From: Azolla pinnata | Taxonomy: Eukaryota > Streptophyta > Polypodiopsida > Salviniales > Salviniaceae | Assembly: GCA_037176905.1 (NCBI GenBank) | Contig: JBBBWG010031419.1 | Coordinates: 17,107 to 81,106 of the forward strand | Length of the DNA: 64,000 bases | Direction of reading: 5' to 3' | Shown: positions 1 through 11,837 of the stretch, one piece after another | Layout of the letters: the number at the start of each line of letters is the position of its first letter | Position numbering within the stretch: the stretch's first letter is position 1 | Translations under genes and position numbers: made by a program | Notes under the pieces: generated by a model | Databases searched by the model: none | What the model was told of the DNA's origin: nothing | The model's input: only the letters and a program-made list of their open reading frames with translations

Positions 1-212
1 AAAACCCTGCCTGTGCCCAAACAAAACCCTAATAACAAAACCCTGCCTGTGCCCAAACAAAACCCTAATGATAAAACCCTGCCTGTGCCCAAACAAAACC
101 CTAATAACAAAACCCTGCCTGTGCCCAAACAAAACCCTAATGATAAAACCCTGCCTGTGCCCAAACAAAACCCTAATGATAAATCCCTGCCTGTGCCCAA
201 ACAAAACCCTAA
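1..212. repeat. 36-bp tandem repeat, about 6 copies
   Basis: Five clean 36-bp units, then a diverged sixth. Each unit contains AAAACCCTGCCTGTGCCC followed by AAACAAAACCCTAAT, and the last three bases alternate between AAC and GAT. The unit length is a multiple of three, so the array is open in frame and gives a repetitive peptide (PKQNPN.KTLPV). I read this as a by-product of the repeat and not as a gene. The embedded AAACCCTAA-like words recall telomere sequence. The array runs off the left edge, so its full length is unknown. Confidence 0.9.
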
Positions 213-2351
213 AATCCTCACGGACCCAAACTTGATTTGCATACACACACACACACACACACACACTGGTATCACGGAGTTTTCCCGCAACGGTTTCCTG
301 AGATGAAATTTTCCGTCCAAAGTTTCCTTCCTCCTCTTCCCTTCAATGGAGTTTACCTGTTCTGGTGAAACTGGTAGGTAGGTAGTTAGTTAGTTAGTTA
401 GTTGGCTAGTTAGTTATCCGTTATCTTTTCCATTCCATCTGCCCAAACCTAGAGTTCCACACTTCAGGTCAGCTCCAAAGGATCGAACCCACCAAGAGCT
501 ACTGCGTTTTTCTGGCAGCATCTATATCTGTTTTGCCGATCGATCGATCTGGCTCATGGTGGGCATGGAGAGCACAACAATGCATGCCCCACAGCGCTGC
601 CAGATGCAGATGGTTGATATGCTGCTCTTCTATGTTATCGAGCTTCCCGAATCTCATAGAAAAAGCCTCCTCCTCATCATTGACGGAGGAGGGCCTGATT
701 TGTGGAGGTTACCAACTTTGGGACCCTTCACCAAATCATCCCATTCGGGCACTCACCTAACCTGCTCAAATCATTCTCCTTCCATCAAATCCATAGCCAA
801 GCCATGGAAATATCCTCCCCCCACCGCCCACAAACAGGGGTCTCTTTCCATAATTATGACAAACAGTAGAAGATCGAATCCAAATCATGGGCGGAGAACC
901 GCCCGTGAGAGCGCCTTTGTGGCTCCGAATGCGAGCAAGTGGCTTGCAAGCATCGCGGAGGCAAACACCAAGGCGCCAGGTCGGTTTTAAAATCATGGTC
1001 AAGCAATGATGGGGATTAGGTAGAGTTAGCTCCGGTGGGTGGGTTTTTGGATTATAGAGAGAGCAAAGAAGAGTCTGGCTCATTCATTCATTGCTCTCTC
1101 TAACTGGCTCTCCATTGGGAATAGGATGCGATGGGCGTTAAAGATCGGCATCAAGGTGTTTGGTGCTTGACCGCCCTTTTTTCTTCACCGCGACACCACC
1201 CACGTCAGGCGTGAGCCTATCAGAGGCATGGCAAAGCATGACAGGATTCGATCCTGGTATCTTTCCAGGGCTCGAATCATGAGGCGTGTGGTGGTGAAAG
1301 CTCAACCACAAGGCCCTCAATAATCCATCCATCCATCCTATGCGAGGAAGAATAGCATTCCAATCTAACCAACCTTTGCAGACCAGAACACAAGCACAGG
1401 TACAAGCATATAAACATTGCCAATGGTCAGCGCTTACCGATCGCGGCTTCTTCGGCTTTAGGTCCGGAGAGTTGGCGAAGAAAGCAAGCCGGAAACCCCC
1501 CCCCCCCCCCCCCGCTTACAACAGCCGATCTTGGCACATGCATTGCCCACCGATGCACTTTTGATCCATTTCTCGCTCGCGCATGCCGAGATGCTTCGGA
1601 CAGTCAGTTAGATCCTCGTGCACACGCTACACTCTTCCAACATCTTTTGATGTGTGATGTGGACGCAAAAGTGAAAACAGTTCTCCATTAGTCGTGTTAT
1701 TCACGCCGATCCGATCAAAAGCACTGCAGTCAAATGAAAGATGGAGGAGAGTAAGTCTGTTAGTAGGAGACTGAATGGAACAAGAAACTTGAGGGGAAAA
1801 AACAAACATAAAGATAGATAGATAAGTTTTCGTGAAATACAGACCTGGAAGATAGATAGCCTTTCAAAGACGGCTCAGCGTTATCGCCAGGAGCTTGATT
1901 TGCAGCTAACTCCACATCAAAATGAAATATCGGCCGGAGCTTCACAGTTTTACAAAAGAATATAACATTATGTGGATAACACCAAACCACATTTCAACGC
2001 AGACCAGTTGTACATGCTGCCTCCATGATACAATCACATCGCCAACCGTCGCATAACAAAACACAAAACAATCAAAGCCAACGCAGAAGACCAACAATGG
2101 GGATATAACTCCTTCAAGTTTGCATCTCAAGAATACGAGCAAAACTCTTCTATTTGCAAATAAATAGTCCAGCCCACTTCCCAAAGTGGCTCCTCGGAAA
2201 GGTGTCACAACTAACCCATTACTGGGTTTTTTACTTTTCGGTTACAAAACAAATCGACGGTGTTTTGTAACTTTTACAAAGAATTGGATACAAATACATG
2301 TTAGCCCAGCTCAGAGCATCTTTAACTTCAAATTGATGACAAACACAAAAT
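213..2351. other. Intergenic region with simple repeats, no gene recognised
   Basis: Contains a (CA)n tract at about 241-266, a TAGT/TTAG tract at about 375-412, GATC repeats near 540 and a poly-C run at about 1497-1513. Open frames here are short and look like no family I know. The last few hundred bases lie just downstream of the NAA35 stop and probably include its 3' UTR. Confidence 0.6.
1215..1325 (-). repeat. Possible tRNA-derived (SINE-like) fragment
   Basis: On the minus strand an A-box-like word (TTGTGGTTGAGCTT) is followed about 30 bases later by a B-box-like word (GATTCGAGCCC), then by a second one (GGATCGAATCC). This spacing and these words resemble the pol III promoter of tRNA-derived SINEs. 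I cannot fold a cloverleaf, and I see no clear tail or target-site duplication. It may be a decayed SINE or chance similarity. Confidence 0.25.
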
Positions 2352-5300
2352 TTAGCTGTTTTGTTCGACTGAAGCAACAGCAAAACATGGGTGTTGCGAA
2401 AAGTTAAAAGAAACTTTAAGACTGGCTCCTGGCCCTGCGTTATGGACAATTTTCAATACGATCAAGTTCCTCAAAGCTACCTGTTTGAGCTGATTAATTT
2501 CGGTTGTCCTTTGTGACCGGCTGATTGAAGTCAAGGCAGGTGACTTGGCAAGATGATGACTGAGTTCTTGTAGATGTTGTTGTAGAGTCATGAAGTAATG
2601 ACTTGCCCAATAATACTGCTCCTTCAGCTGAAAGTAAATACACCCCATCACATCCAATAACAAACCTCCAGAGAGTTAACAGAACTATCAAAAAATTCAT
2701 CACATTGCATAGGCAGCACACATCCCTCCATACCTAATTTGCTGACTACCCAGCATTACAAGTAGAGCAAATTTGATGCATACATGCGAAACAAGAAAAG
2801 AATTATAGAAAGATGAAACGAAAAGACGTATATCTCATCGAGCTTACCGAAACATTTCTCTGCCGAACAAACTCTTTGTAATGGAAGTAGGAAAGGGGCT
2901 GTGGAATCGGTACTTTCTGAAACAAATCAAACCTTTGTACGAATCTCTGTAAAATTCAAAAAATCATACAGAGAAAGTGAGAAATCAGTCATCACACATT
3001 TCAGACATATTACGATAGCTAGTTGCTACCTCATATTCTGTGTTAAATATGGTAGGTCGGTCATGGTTGAACTTCCGATCTGAAGCCAATGCTGCCATCA
3101 TCTGCGATCTCATAAATATCCTGTAAGAAACAGCACGGCACAAAAACAATCTAAATATATATGTACAGACGGATGTTTCTTACCCATGAAAGGGCTTTGC
3201 ACAGGTCTCCATAGCACTGTAACAGCAGCATTCGGTGTGTCGGATTGAGGTCCTCATCCACGCCCTTCAACGACCCCTTTTTCTTGTTCTTCTTCTTTTT
3301 TACTGACGATGATAACAACAGAGAAAGTGATGTCTTCCGTGTGAGCCTATTGCAAGCAACACAAATAGTCATATATTGAGCCTAATGCAGCCTAAGATCC
3401 TTGATTCTTTGGTAGATGATTAGACAGATGCAATGATACTCTACAGAGAAGCTTCTACCACATCCAATGTTCCTTTACATTCTCCAAGTTTTTAGAGACA
3501 TCGATAGGCTACCTTGGTCAAGGGCGGCATCTGAACTGGTCGTTTGCTTCTTCTCCTTCAGTTGCTTGTAATGCAGTTCTGTGAGAATGACATGCTCTAA
3601 ATACCTACAATTGAAACACAGTATTAAACATAGAAAAAAACAGCAAAAACTATTGTAAGTCCCCAGATTAATAGAAGCGTACCAGTAAACCATACAATAC
3701 TCAGCAGGTGCATAAAGCTGCAGTTGGAAGCCCAGCAACAAGAGATGCATTGAGATCCAGCAGGTCTGCTGAGCAGTCCACCCCATAATAACATTTTCCC
3801 ACCACTCCTGTTGCATGGTATACTTGTTAGGCTGTAGATAAATTAAAACAATATTCAAATTTCTGACGAGATACATACCTTATCCTGCACAGGAGCAAGG
3901 GTATTCTGCATTAAATTGTCAAATACAGTGTCTGCCTGTGGGCAGATAACCAATTAGAAAACTTGATTTGAGTACAAGTACACATCGAAACAGCTCATCT
4001 TTGTCTACTACCTGTTGTAAGAGGAGTCCCCATTCAGCCAAAATCTTACCAAGCTTGCGATGCTGCCAAGAAATGTTGGTACAGAGCACCCTCACTAGGC
4101 ACATAGTGAACTGTTTTCTAGCTCCAATAAGAAAAATGTACACAAATAATATCATTTTGCTAAAGAAAAGAACACTTTTTAACTCCTACCTGTCCCGCCT
4201 TAACAACAAAGCTGTCAGACTCAAATACTTTGCTTGAGATGCTCTCAGGTAAGTTGAACGTCTTATGCAAAGTATCAGATGTACTATCCTTCCCAAACAC
4301 TTTCCCATCCTGAGCCACAAGAATCTGTAGAGCAGAAACAACGCTTAACAACAGAAACAACTGAGTAAATACACTCGGGAGAAAAAAAATGAGCAATGAA
4401 TTACTTGAAGGAAAGTTCTAGCAACCAAATCCGGACTGCACTTCTGGAAATCTACTATTGCTTGAAGAAGCTCTTCCAAACTGAGATTTGTGGATAGTGT
4501 ACATATAATATCCAGGTCTTCGAGCAATTTGATGAAATATTTTCTGGTCTGGAGAGATGATAGTGCACATAATCAGAACATGTTAAGAAAAGAACGATAA
4601 AATAAACAAATAGCATTTAAAATAACTGCATAAAAATAGGTGCAACAGGAATAAGAAGAAACGTTATTAAGTTCTGGACATGCACAATACGTTATATCAG
4701 GAGTTGAGTTCAAATGCTAATTTATAGAAACAAAGTACAGAATTTGAACAAGGTCATGTGAGTTTGGTTCGCAAAACATGAATGCAGAATAGCCTTTCCT
4801 GAATGTCTCATAATTTTATATGTCTCCTCAAGGTGAAACGACTCTCTCTCTACACTCCGTACAGGTGCTTCGGACTCCACATGTTGACCAGGATAATATA
4901 CATATCATCCTCATCCACTTCATGGTGGAGAATCTGCTCGATTAGAGTAGTGGATGTCCCAAAGTAAATCGGCAACTTTAACAGAAGCCCTTACCGCATC
5001 AATTAAGTGCCTAATTTTTCTGGATCATGTCATAGCTTATCATGTGCTCTCAGCTTAGGACACTAATAGATGAAAGCCAAGATATTTATGATTCTATTCA
5101 CCACCTTCTATTGTCTGATTGGATGAGGGATTGTAAATATCTACCCAATATATATGGTGTACGAGTTGGAATAGATAACCAGGTAAGGCCAACCAACTGA
5201 ATATGAACCAAAGTGTATCTTAACTCTAATGGGGAATAAGGGAGTAAATGAGCCACTGAAAAATCTCCTTCATCCTTGGCTATTAAATTCCAAAATAGCC

Positions 5301-8300
5301 CTGGTAAATCCTCCATATGATAGCCAAGGATGAAGGTGGTGATCATACTAATTTTTACTTTCACATCATCTACAGGGTACAATATGCTCTTCAAATCATT
5401 CTCCATCAAGAAAATTCACTGTCAACCGATTCAAAATTTGGAAAAAACTTATAAGAGTTCATCTCATATTATTAATGAGTTGATATAAATCGTACCACAT
5501 CTCATATTTTAAGCCTAGATAAAAGCTAAACACGTTACATTATTTCCGTTGCTTCTTTTTTGTCCAAGGGAAACAAGTGAAAAAAACTATAAAATAAAAT
5601 AGTACGCCAGTATTAGGTGGATAGATTTTCATAAACGTGCAGTGCTTCATGTTGAAACAACTCCATGACTATTGGAGTTGTTTCAACATTATTTCCGTTG
5701 CTTCTTTTTTGTCCAAGGGAAACAAGTGAAAAAAACTATAAAATAAAATAGTACGCCAGTAAAAGGTGGATAGATTTTCACAAACGTGCAGTGCTTCATG
5801 TTGAAACAACTCCATGACTATTGGAATTAAAAATTGGCATTTCCGAAAGCTTTCAAGCTCGAGTTCAAAATAGGTTTTTTTGAGTCTAGAAGAGAATTGA
5901 TAGGAGAAAACATGCTGCATAAGGTATTAATTCACAAGTTCATTTCTTTAATACAAGCATACCTCCTCCCAGCTGATAATGCTGATTGATCTTGGTGGGG
6001 TAGGAGCAGATATTCGCCTATTTACCCTTGCATCAAAACCGATAGCTTCCCTGCCAGATGCTGTTGTTTTCTGAGATCCAGTCAACTCATTGCCAGCACA
6101 ACGTGATAGAAATCCCGAGGACAGCTCCATGTTCTTCATTTCTGAAAGTGCAACAGAAATATGCTTGTGTGCCGTCTCTAAGCCTCGTCCCTGAGGCTTG
6201 TTCATATTCATTATTGCATGATAAAAAGCCTGTTTGAAAATAACTATAAATTTGAAAAACTCCTAATGTAAATAAACTTGCTCAAATTAATTGCCTTTCC
6301 CAGCACGGAATCAGAGTTGAGAGGTGTTTATGACCTTCCGAAACCGTATCCGACAAAGCAATGCCTGACAATATTGTTCTTCCAATGCAGGATCCTCTTG
6401 TAATGACTCGGTTTCTGTCAGGAAGAGGCACACAATACATCATGACACCCAAACAAAATAAAAATCAGGAAAAAGTTTTATATAGCTTAATGCACTCCAC
6501 AAACCTTCGGGAATCCTTTTTTTTGAAGTTATGCCCTTGCTTCCCTTCAGCTGCCGTATAACAGACTCTTCCACCAAATGCAGTGAAGACAAGCATTTTG
6601 CATCACCTTCTCCTTCTAGAGGGAGTCCATATGCCAAAGTAAAAAGCTCCTCTTCCTGAGAAATCCTGGTAGCTCTTAATCCTTTCTTCCCCATAAGATC
6701 ATTTCACAGGTCCACAAAGTACTTGCCACTCACTCACATCAATCCTGAATTAAGATGTTTCCTAATTTCCACACTTTGGCAGTCCACAAGAGACAGGAAC
6801 GTTACCTCATTAGAATGAATAGAGTACACTGCAGCACGAATGGCATTACAAGTTGCTCTCGTAGTTCTGCAATATGCGTGCAATAAAGCATTTGGAGAGG
6901 TTCGATCCAGATCCAGCAGATAAAGGCATGAAAACACTGTTTGCGCTAAAGAATGTCCACGGTGCCACGTTGCCTGCTCCCATAAAAGTTTCATAGGCGT
7001 CGATTACCATGTGTAAAACGTGTTATAAAAACTCCAACCCTATCAATCACACGAGGCATACCTCACATGATAAAAGATGATCCAAAACATCTATCAACTC
7101 AAGAACACTCAAGTTTATCGGAGCCAATCCTTTCTCAATCGCCTCTTCAGGTGTATTAGCAGCAGACCCTGTCATTCCTGCATCCATCTTTGGGTCCATG
7201 ATCTGCCAAATTTTCCATTTTGGTAAGAATTCTGTACTTCCAGTCAGATATGAGCCATTGTCACCACCTAAAAGACGAGAAAATGCAGTAGAAGCTCATG
7301 CTTCAAAATTACCTCTAAAGCAGACATGGCCTCAAAAAGGCTGAAGTTCTCACCATTTACTAGCTGCCCAACTTCCAGGCCTGAACAAAAATCAGAAGAA
7401 AAACAATACTTCAGTTGAGGCAACGCATACATTTGCATAAACCTATATGAAAAGATGGAAGTTTTCCTCAATACTGATGACACTGTGGGAAAAAAAAATC
7501 AATCAGAGATTAAAACAGGTTGTGAAAAGACAAGTCAACAAGCACTTCCTTACAAGCACATCATAATTATCACAGAATGATATCGAAAAAGGGATGAAAA
7601 CAAAGAGAAAGGAAAACCTTAGTTGATACGCTCACACATAGAACTAGGAAAACAATTTATTCTAGAAACCAGAATACATTCCAAAATTTATGGAGCAGTT
7701 CCGTGTTCTACATTTAACAAGAGAAATCAGAGCAGATGCAGGAACAGAACTAACCTCTCTGGAAATTTTCCACAGTTTACCATAGTTTTACACTAAAGAT
7801 CCAAGTAGGGACAAGCTAATAGTGGGAACGGTAACATTTCTAGCTGAAAGAATAAATAAAGAATCCCAAACTTCCTTACAGAGATAGAAAATGTGACCAG
7901 TTGAAGAAATAAATTAATCTCGCAGCTTTATGAGTGTTAAATGCAGACGAAGAATATCAAACAAGAACATAAAAGTTCCATTCAAGGGCATCAAAATTGA
8001 AGCTGGAACCAGGAAACAAGCACGCATTCAGCTGAAGTCTAAGGGCCAGAATCATTTGCAGAAACAAGTTTCAAGTTTAAGCCTTTTTATATGCAGTCAT
8101 CCGCCACTTTTATATGCACTAGAACCTTAGACTAAGAAAAGATGGTAACTTTCATGAAAGGAATCATACAAGAAGCTGGAAACAAGATGATAGAGGAAAC
8201 GCGGAACACGTTCAATCGCAAGCTTCATCAATTTCTCTGTTCGTTGCCTTAAAAGTATGGACAAATTATAGAGAGCTTCAGGAGTGGAAAAGGTAATATA

Positions 8301-8648
8301 TTTCAAGATAGACAGCAGACAAGTATGGGAGTTGAGCAATGCTGAGGTGAGGATTTATCGGCAGGAGAGGATGGTAACGGCGATGAGGCTTGGAGACAAT
8401 GGCGGATGAATTCCGTAGCTTCCGAAAACGCCGTATGCACAGGGAGAGGCAGATGAGCAACAACGGCCATCGCACGCAGGGAAATGGAGAGGTCGAAGCG
8501 AAGGAGAAGAGAGAAGCGACCGCAAAACATAAAAAAAAACCAAAGGATGTGCGGCGGACTTACTGTCGCAGACGTCGGAGAGGAAGGAGGAAGCGTCGAT
8601 CCAGACGGTCTGGTCTCCAGGTGGGGGGATGGGGGAGGCTTGATCCAT
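2352..8648 (-). CDS. NAA35: NatC N-alpha-acetyltransferase auxiliary subunit (NAA35/MAK10)
   Basis: Auxiliary, ribosome-anchoring subunit of the NatC complex, which with the catalytic NAA30 acetylates N-terminal Met-hydrophobic starts of nascent cytosolic proteins. Coding exons on the minus strand: 8648-8564, 7380-7313, 7202-7062, 6973-6806, 6655-6505, 6414-6335, 6229-5963, 4548-4405, 4324-4190, 4110-4012, 3935-3879, 3831-3683, 3604-3479, 3346-3184, 3101-3030, 2946-2848, 2627-2352. All phases join without a stop, giving 759 residues (human NAA35 is 725). Hallmarks are NGENFSLFEAMSALE then IMDPKMDAGM at about residue 52, ATWHRGHSLAQTVFSCLYL, YCQALLCRIRFRK, and a C-terminal KVSFNFSQHPCFAVA block. 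The start was chosen because homology begins just after it; an upstream in-frame ATG at 8789 would add only low-complexity residues. It is divergent to CFAP20. The acceptors of exons 14 and 15 are the least certain. Intron 7 holds an unusual duplication. Confidence 0.93.
5538..5825. repeat. 139-bp direct duplication with hairpin at the junction
   Basis: Two nearly identical 139-bp copies (5538-5676 and 5687-5825) lie inside NAA35 intron 7, separated by 10 bp. At the junction 5649-5665 and 5673-5689 form a perfect 17-bp inverted repeat around a 7-base loop. The copies differ at only a few bases, so the duplication is recent. Confidence 0.9.
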
Positions 8649-8675
8649 GGCCAGGGGCGGAAGCAGCAGACGCGC

Positions 8676-8706
<31 letters not shown>

Positions 8707-8810
8707 CTAAAACACAGTCCTGCGGCTGCTGCTTCGTCGTCGTCGTCGTCGTCGTCTTGTCCAATGACCACTTGGTCTGTGGACAACAAAAGACCTTCAT
8801 GGCCAAGGGT
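8649..8810 (-). promoter_or_regulatory. NAA35 5' leader/promoter with microsatellites and telo-box
   Basis: Holds an (AG)n tract at about 8675-8702, an AAACCCTAA telo-box-like word at about 8703, and a (TCG)n run at about 8734-8757. In plants telo-boxes are often found near the transcription starts of housekeeping and translation genes, which would suit NAA35. No clear TATA box is visible. The role is inferred. Confidence 0.4.
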
Positions 8811-10002
8811 CCTAGGGTTAGGGTTTAGGGTTTAGGGTTTAGGGTTTGGGGTCCCAAGGATTAGGGTTCCATGGTTTAGGGTTTGGGGTCCCAAGGTTTA
8901 GGGTTCCATGGTTTAGGGTTTGGGGCCCCAAGGATTAGGGTTCCATGGTTTAGGGTTTGGGGTCCCAAGGTTTAGGGTTCCATGGTTTAGGGTTTGGGGT
9001 TTGGGGTTCCAAGGTTTAGGGTTCCATGGATTATGGTTTAGGGTTTGGGGTCCCAAGGTTTAGGGTTCCATGGATTAGGGTTTAGGGTTGCATGGTTTAG
9101 GGTTTAGGGTTTAGGGTTTAGGGTTTAGGGTTTAGGGTTTAGGGTTTGGGGTCCCAAGGTTTAGGGTTCCATGTTTTAGGGTTTAGGGTTTGGGGTCCCA
9201 AGGTTTCGAGTTCCATGCTTTAGGGTTTAGGATTTGGGGTCCCAAGGTTTAGGGTTCCATGCTTTAGGGTTTAGGGCTTAGGGTTTGGAGTCCCAAGGTT
9301 CAGGGTTCCATGGTTTAGGTTTTAGGGTTTGGGATCCTAAGGTTTAGGGTTCCATGCTTTAGGGTTTAGGGTTTGGGGTCCCAAGGTTTCGAGTTCCATG
9401 CTTCAGGGTTTAGGATTTGGGGTCCCAAGGTTTAGGGTTCCATGCTTTAGGGTTTAGGGCTTGGGTTTGGAGTCCCAAGGTTCAGGGTTCCATGGTTTAG
9501 GTTTTAGGGTTTGGGATCCTAAGGTTTAGGGTTCCATGGTTTAGGGTTTGGGGTTTGGGGTCCTAAGGTTTAGGGTTCCATGGTTTAGGGTTTAGGGTTC
9601 CATGGTTTAGGGTTTAGGGTTCCATGGTTTAGGGTTGAGGATCCCATGGTTTAGGGTCCCATGGTTTAGGGTTTAGGGTCCCGTGGTTTAGGGTTTAGGA
9701 TCCTCGTTTCCGAGGGTTTGGGGTTCCAGGGTTTAGTGTTTAGTTTCCAAGGTGTAGCATTTAGGGCGGCTCCTTGTGGCCGAGGGTTTAGGGCTCCTCG
9801 TGGCCGAGGGTTCGGGGTTCCACGGTGTAAGTGTTTAGGGCTCCTTGTGGCCGAGGGTTTAGGGTTCCAGGTTTTGTGTTTAGGACTCCTCGTGTTCAAT
9901 GGTTTTGGGTTTAGGGATCCGAAGTTTAGGGGTCCCAAGTATTAGGGCTCAGTGTTTAGGGATCGAGGGTTTAGGGTTTAGGGCTGCTTAGGGGTTAGGG
10001 TT
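8811..10002 (+). repeat. Interstitial telomere-like array (TTTAGGG and variants), about 1.2 kb
   Basis: G-rich on the plus strand. Perfect TTTAGGG stretches (about 8822-8845 and 9095-9150) alternate with a longer unit of the type GGGTCCCAAGGTTTAGGG then TTCCATGGTTTAGGG. The right third, from about 9700, is more diverged and mixes in CTCCTTGTGGCCGAGGG. The unit matches the plant-type telomere repeat, but the array sits between two genes and is heavily mutated, so it is an interstitial array and not a chromosome end. Confidence 0.95.
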
Positions 10003-10882
10003 ATGCGGCAAAATCATCTATTGGATTCATCGTACATTGGGCCATGCCCTCCACTGAAGTCTGGTGAGAGAAAACCGAATTTCTTTCCGGTATTATTACT
10101 GTTAGTATCCATGCCGATGCTGAACAGATCTGAGAAGCTCCATAACCTGTTCAGCAAGGGAACCAAAACACTCAACTGTGACCCAGGGAAGCAAACGGCT
10201 CGAGTAGAAGAGGTTGATTCTTGCTCTTCTTCGTGGCTTTTTTCTCTATAGCATGAATTGCGAAAAAACACATTTGTCATTTGCTGGGTTAATTCAACCG
10301 GTGTCTGTTCCTGATGCAGTCTACGCTTCTCGTTCTAAACAACCTTCTCTCGGGGGAAGAAGTACGTTGGGCTTTTCAGATGCCTCGCTTCTCAATCTGC
10401 ACCTGCTCGAGAGAAGCCTTCTCATCGTGTTTATGCAGGCTACCATTGTTCTGTTGCTCGGGTCTTTGCTTGCTTTGCAAAGCTTTCTTTTGATCCTCGT
10501 AGCTAGTATTCCTCTTCGTGCGAAATAACCAACGGAGTCTACGCACATTCTGCACACACAGACACAAGAACATTTTGATCCGATCTGAATCGGGCTGCCA
10601 TAAAAGCATCTAGATTATCGATACCATGATGTCGTGCAAGATCGATCGGGATCGAGCTGTGAAATTTCTGGCATCCGAATTCAAGCCTTGGATATGCAAG
10701 CTGCAAGAGTATGCATGCAGTAGAATCAACAAGCTCTTCTTCTTCTTCTTCTTCTTCTTCTTCTTCTTCTTCTTCTTCTTCTGGCAATTCGGGAGCGCAA
10801 GGGGCTTGTCGCAGAGCCTAGAATCCACAGAGGCTCGAAAACCCGAAGCTCTTTACGATCACTCCCAGCCGCTTCGCTCCGC
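10003..10882. other. Intergenic region, no gene recognised; (TTC)n at its end
   Basis: Two overlapping plus-strand frames (about 10003-10251 and 10214-10528) have no recognisable domain, so I do not call genes. A (TTC)n microsatellite at about 10735-10782 creates a poly-Glu frame on the opposite strand. Confidence 0.5.
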
Positions 10883-11060
10883 ATTAGTATCGCGGGAAAG
10901 CCCCACCAGGCATTTCGATCCNNNNNNNNNNNNNNNNNNNNNNNNNNNNNNNNNNNNNNNNNNNNNNNNNNNNNNNNNNNNNNNNNNNNNNNNNNNNNNN
11001 NNNNNNNNNNNNNNNNNNNNNATTAGTATCGCGGGAAAGCCCCACCAGGCATTTCGATCC
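10883..11060. other. Assembly gap of 100 N flanked by the same 39 bp
   Basis: N run 10922-11021. The 39 bases before it (10883-10921) are identical to the 39 bases after it (11022-11060). This is the pattern left when two overlapping contigs are joined with a fixed-size gap and not merged. Confidence 0.9.
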
Positions 11061-11136
11061 CCGCCTGCAGTTTGAGCTCATTCATTGATTCTGTTTTTAA
11101 TTCCAGCTCGAATCGTTCACAGTCCATGGGGGCGAA

Positions 11137-11166
11137 AAACCCTAAACCCTAAACCCTAAACCCTAG
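11137..11166 (-). repeat. Short telomere-like tract (TTTAGGG)4
   Basis: About four CCCTAAA units on the plus strand, opposite in orientation to the large array at 8811-10002. It lies upstream of CFAP20. (CA)n and (TA)n tracts follow at about 11232-11265. Confidence 0.85.
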
Positions 11167-11231
11167 AGAATCTCATCTCCATGCATGCATGCACATACAC
11201 ATCCATACATGCATGCATATGCATTCAACTG

Positions 11232-11263
<32 letters not shown>

Positions 11264-11692
11264 GCATATCTTACATGTACAAAGAAAAAAGAAAGAGAGG
11301 AAATGGAGAAAATCTGATGGCGATTGAGCCGTGTCCATTGCGATCTGTCTCTGCTTTCTCCCCCCCCTCAATCTCCGTCTCCATCTCCATCTCCATTGCT
11401 TTCCCCTCCGTCTCGATGCTCTGTTTGCTTTCGCTTGTCACTCCTACAGACATAATGGCACAGACCTTCGTATGAATGAAGATAGAAGGAGACATAAAGA
11501 CATCTTCTTTCACAGAAGACCAGGTATTCTTTCTCTCTCTCTCTCTCTCTCTGTGTATAATTTGACCGCATTCGATCTTCTTTTTACCAGTCTTCTTCCT
11601 CTCTTTTTACATTCGGCCCCCTCCCCAACAAAGAAAAACGAAAAACCACGGAAAAATGCCTATCTGTGAATCCGATGACGCGTAGTTGTCCA

Positions 11693-11837
11693 TAATGCCG
11701 CCTTCCTGAGCGGATTCGTATTCCGTTGTTGTATGATGAAATGGGCTATTTTCATCCTTTCATCTAATGCCGCCTTCCTGAACGGATTCATATTCCGTCG
11801 TTGTATGAAGAAATGGGCTATTTTCATCCTTACATCT
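11693..11837. repeat. Tandem duplication of about 73 bp
   Basis: Two copies that begin AATGCCGCCTTCCTGA and end with GGGCTATTTTCATCCTT, differing at a handful of positions. They lie about 600 bp upstream of the CFAP20 start, in promoter or leader DNA. Confidence 0.85.

Noticed and set aside
1215-1325. A functional tRNA gene
   Set aside because: B-box-like words are present, but no acceptor stem or anticodon arm can be paired, so only a SINE-like fragment is suggested.
5098-5409. 103-codon minus-strand frame in NAA35 intron 7
   Set aside because: It does not match the NAA35 family and the exons on either side join in phase without it.
8811-10002. A true chromosome end
   Set aside because: Genes continue on both sides, and the repeats are heavily diverged.
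10539-10828. Poly-Glu and poly-Lys frames on the minus strand
   Set aside because: These are translations of the (TTC)n tract; no domain lies beside it.
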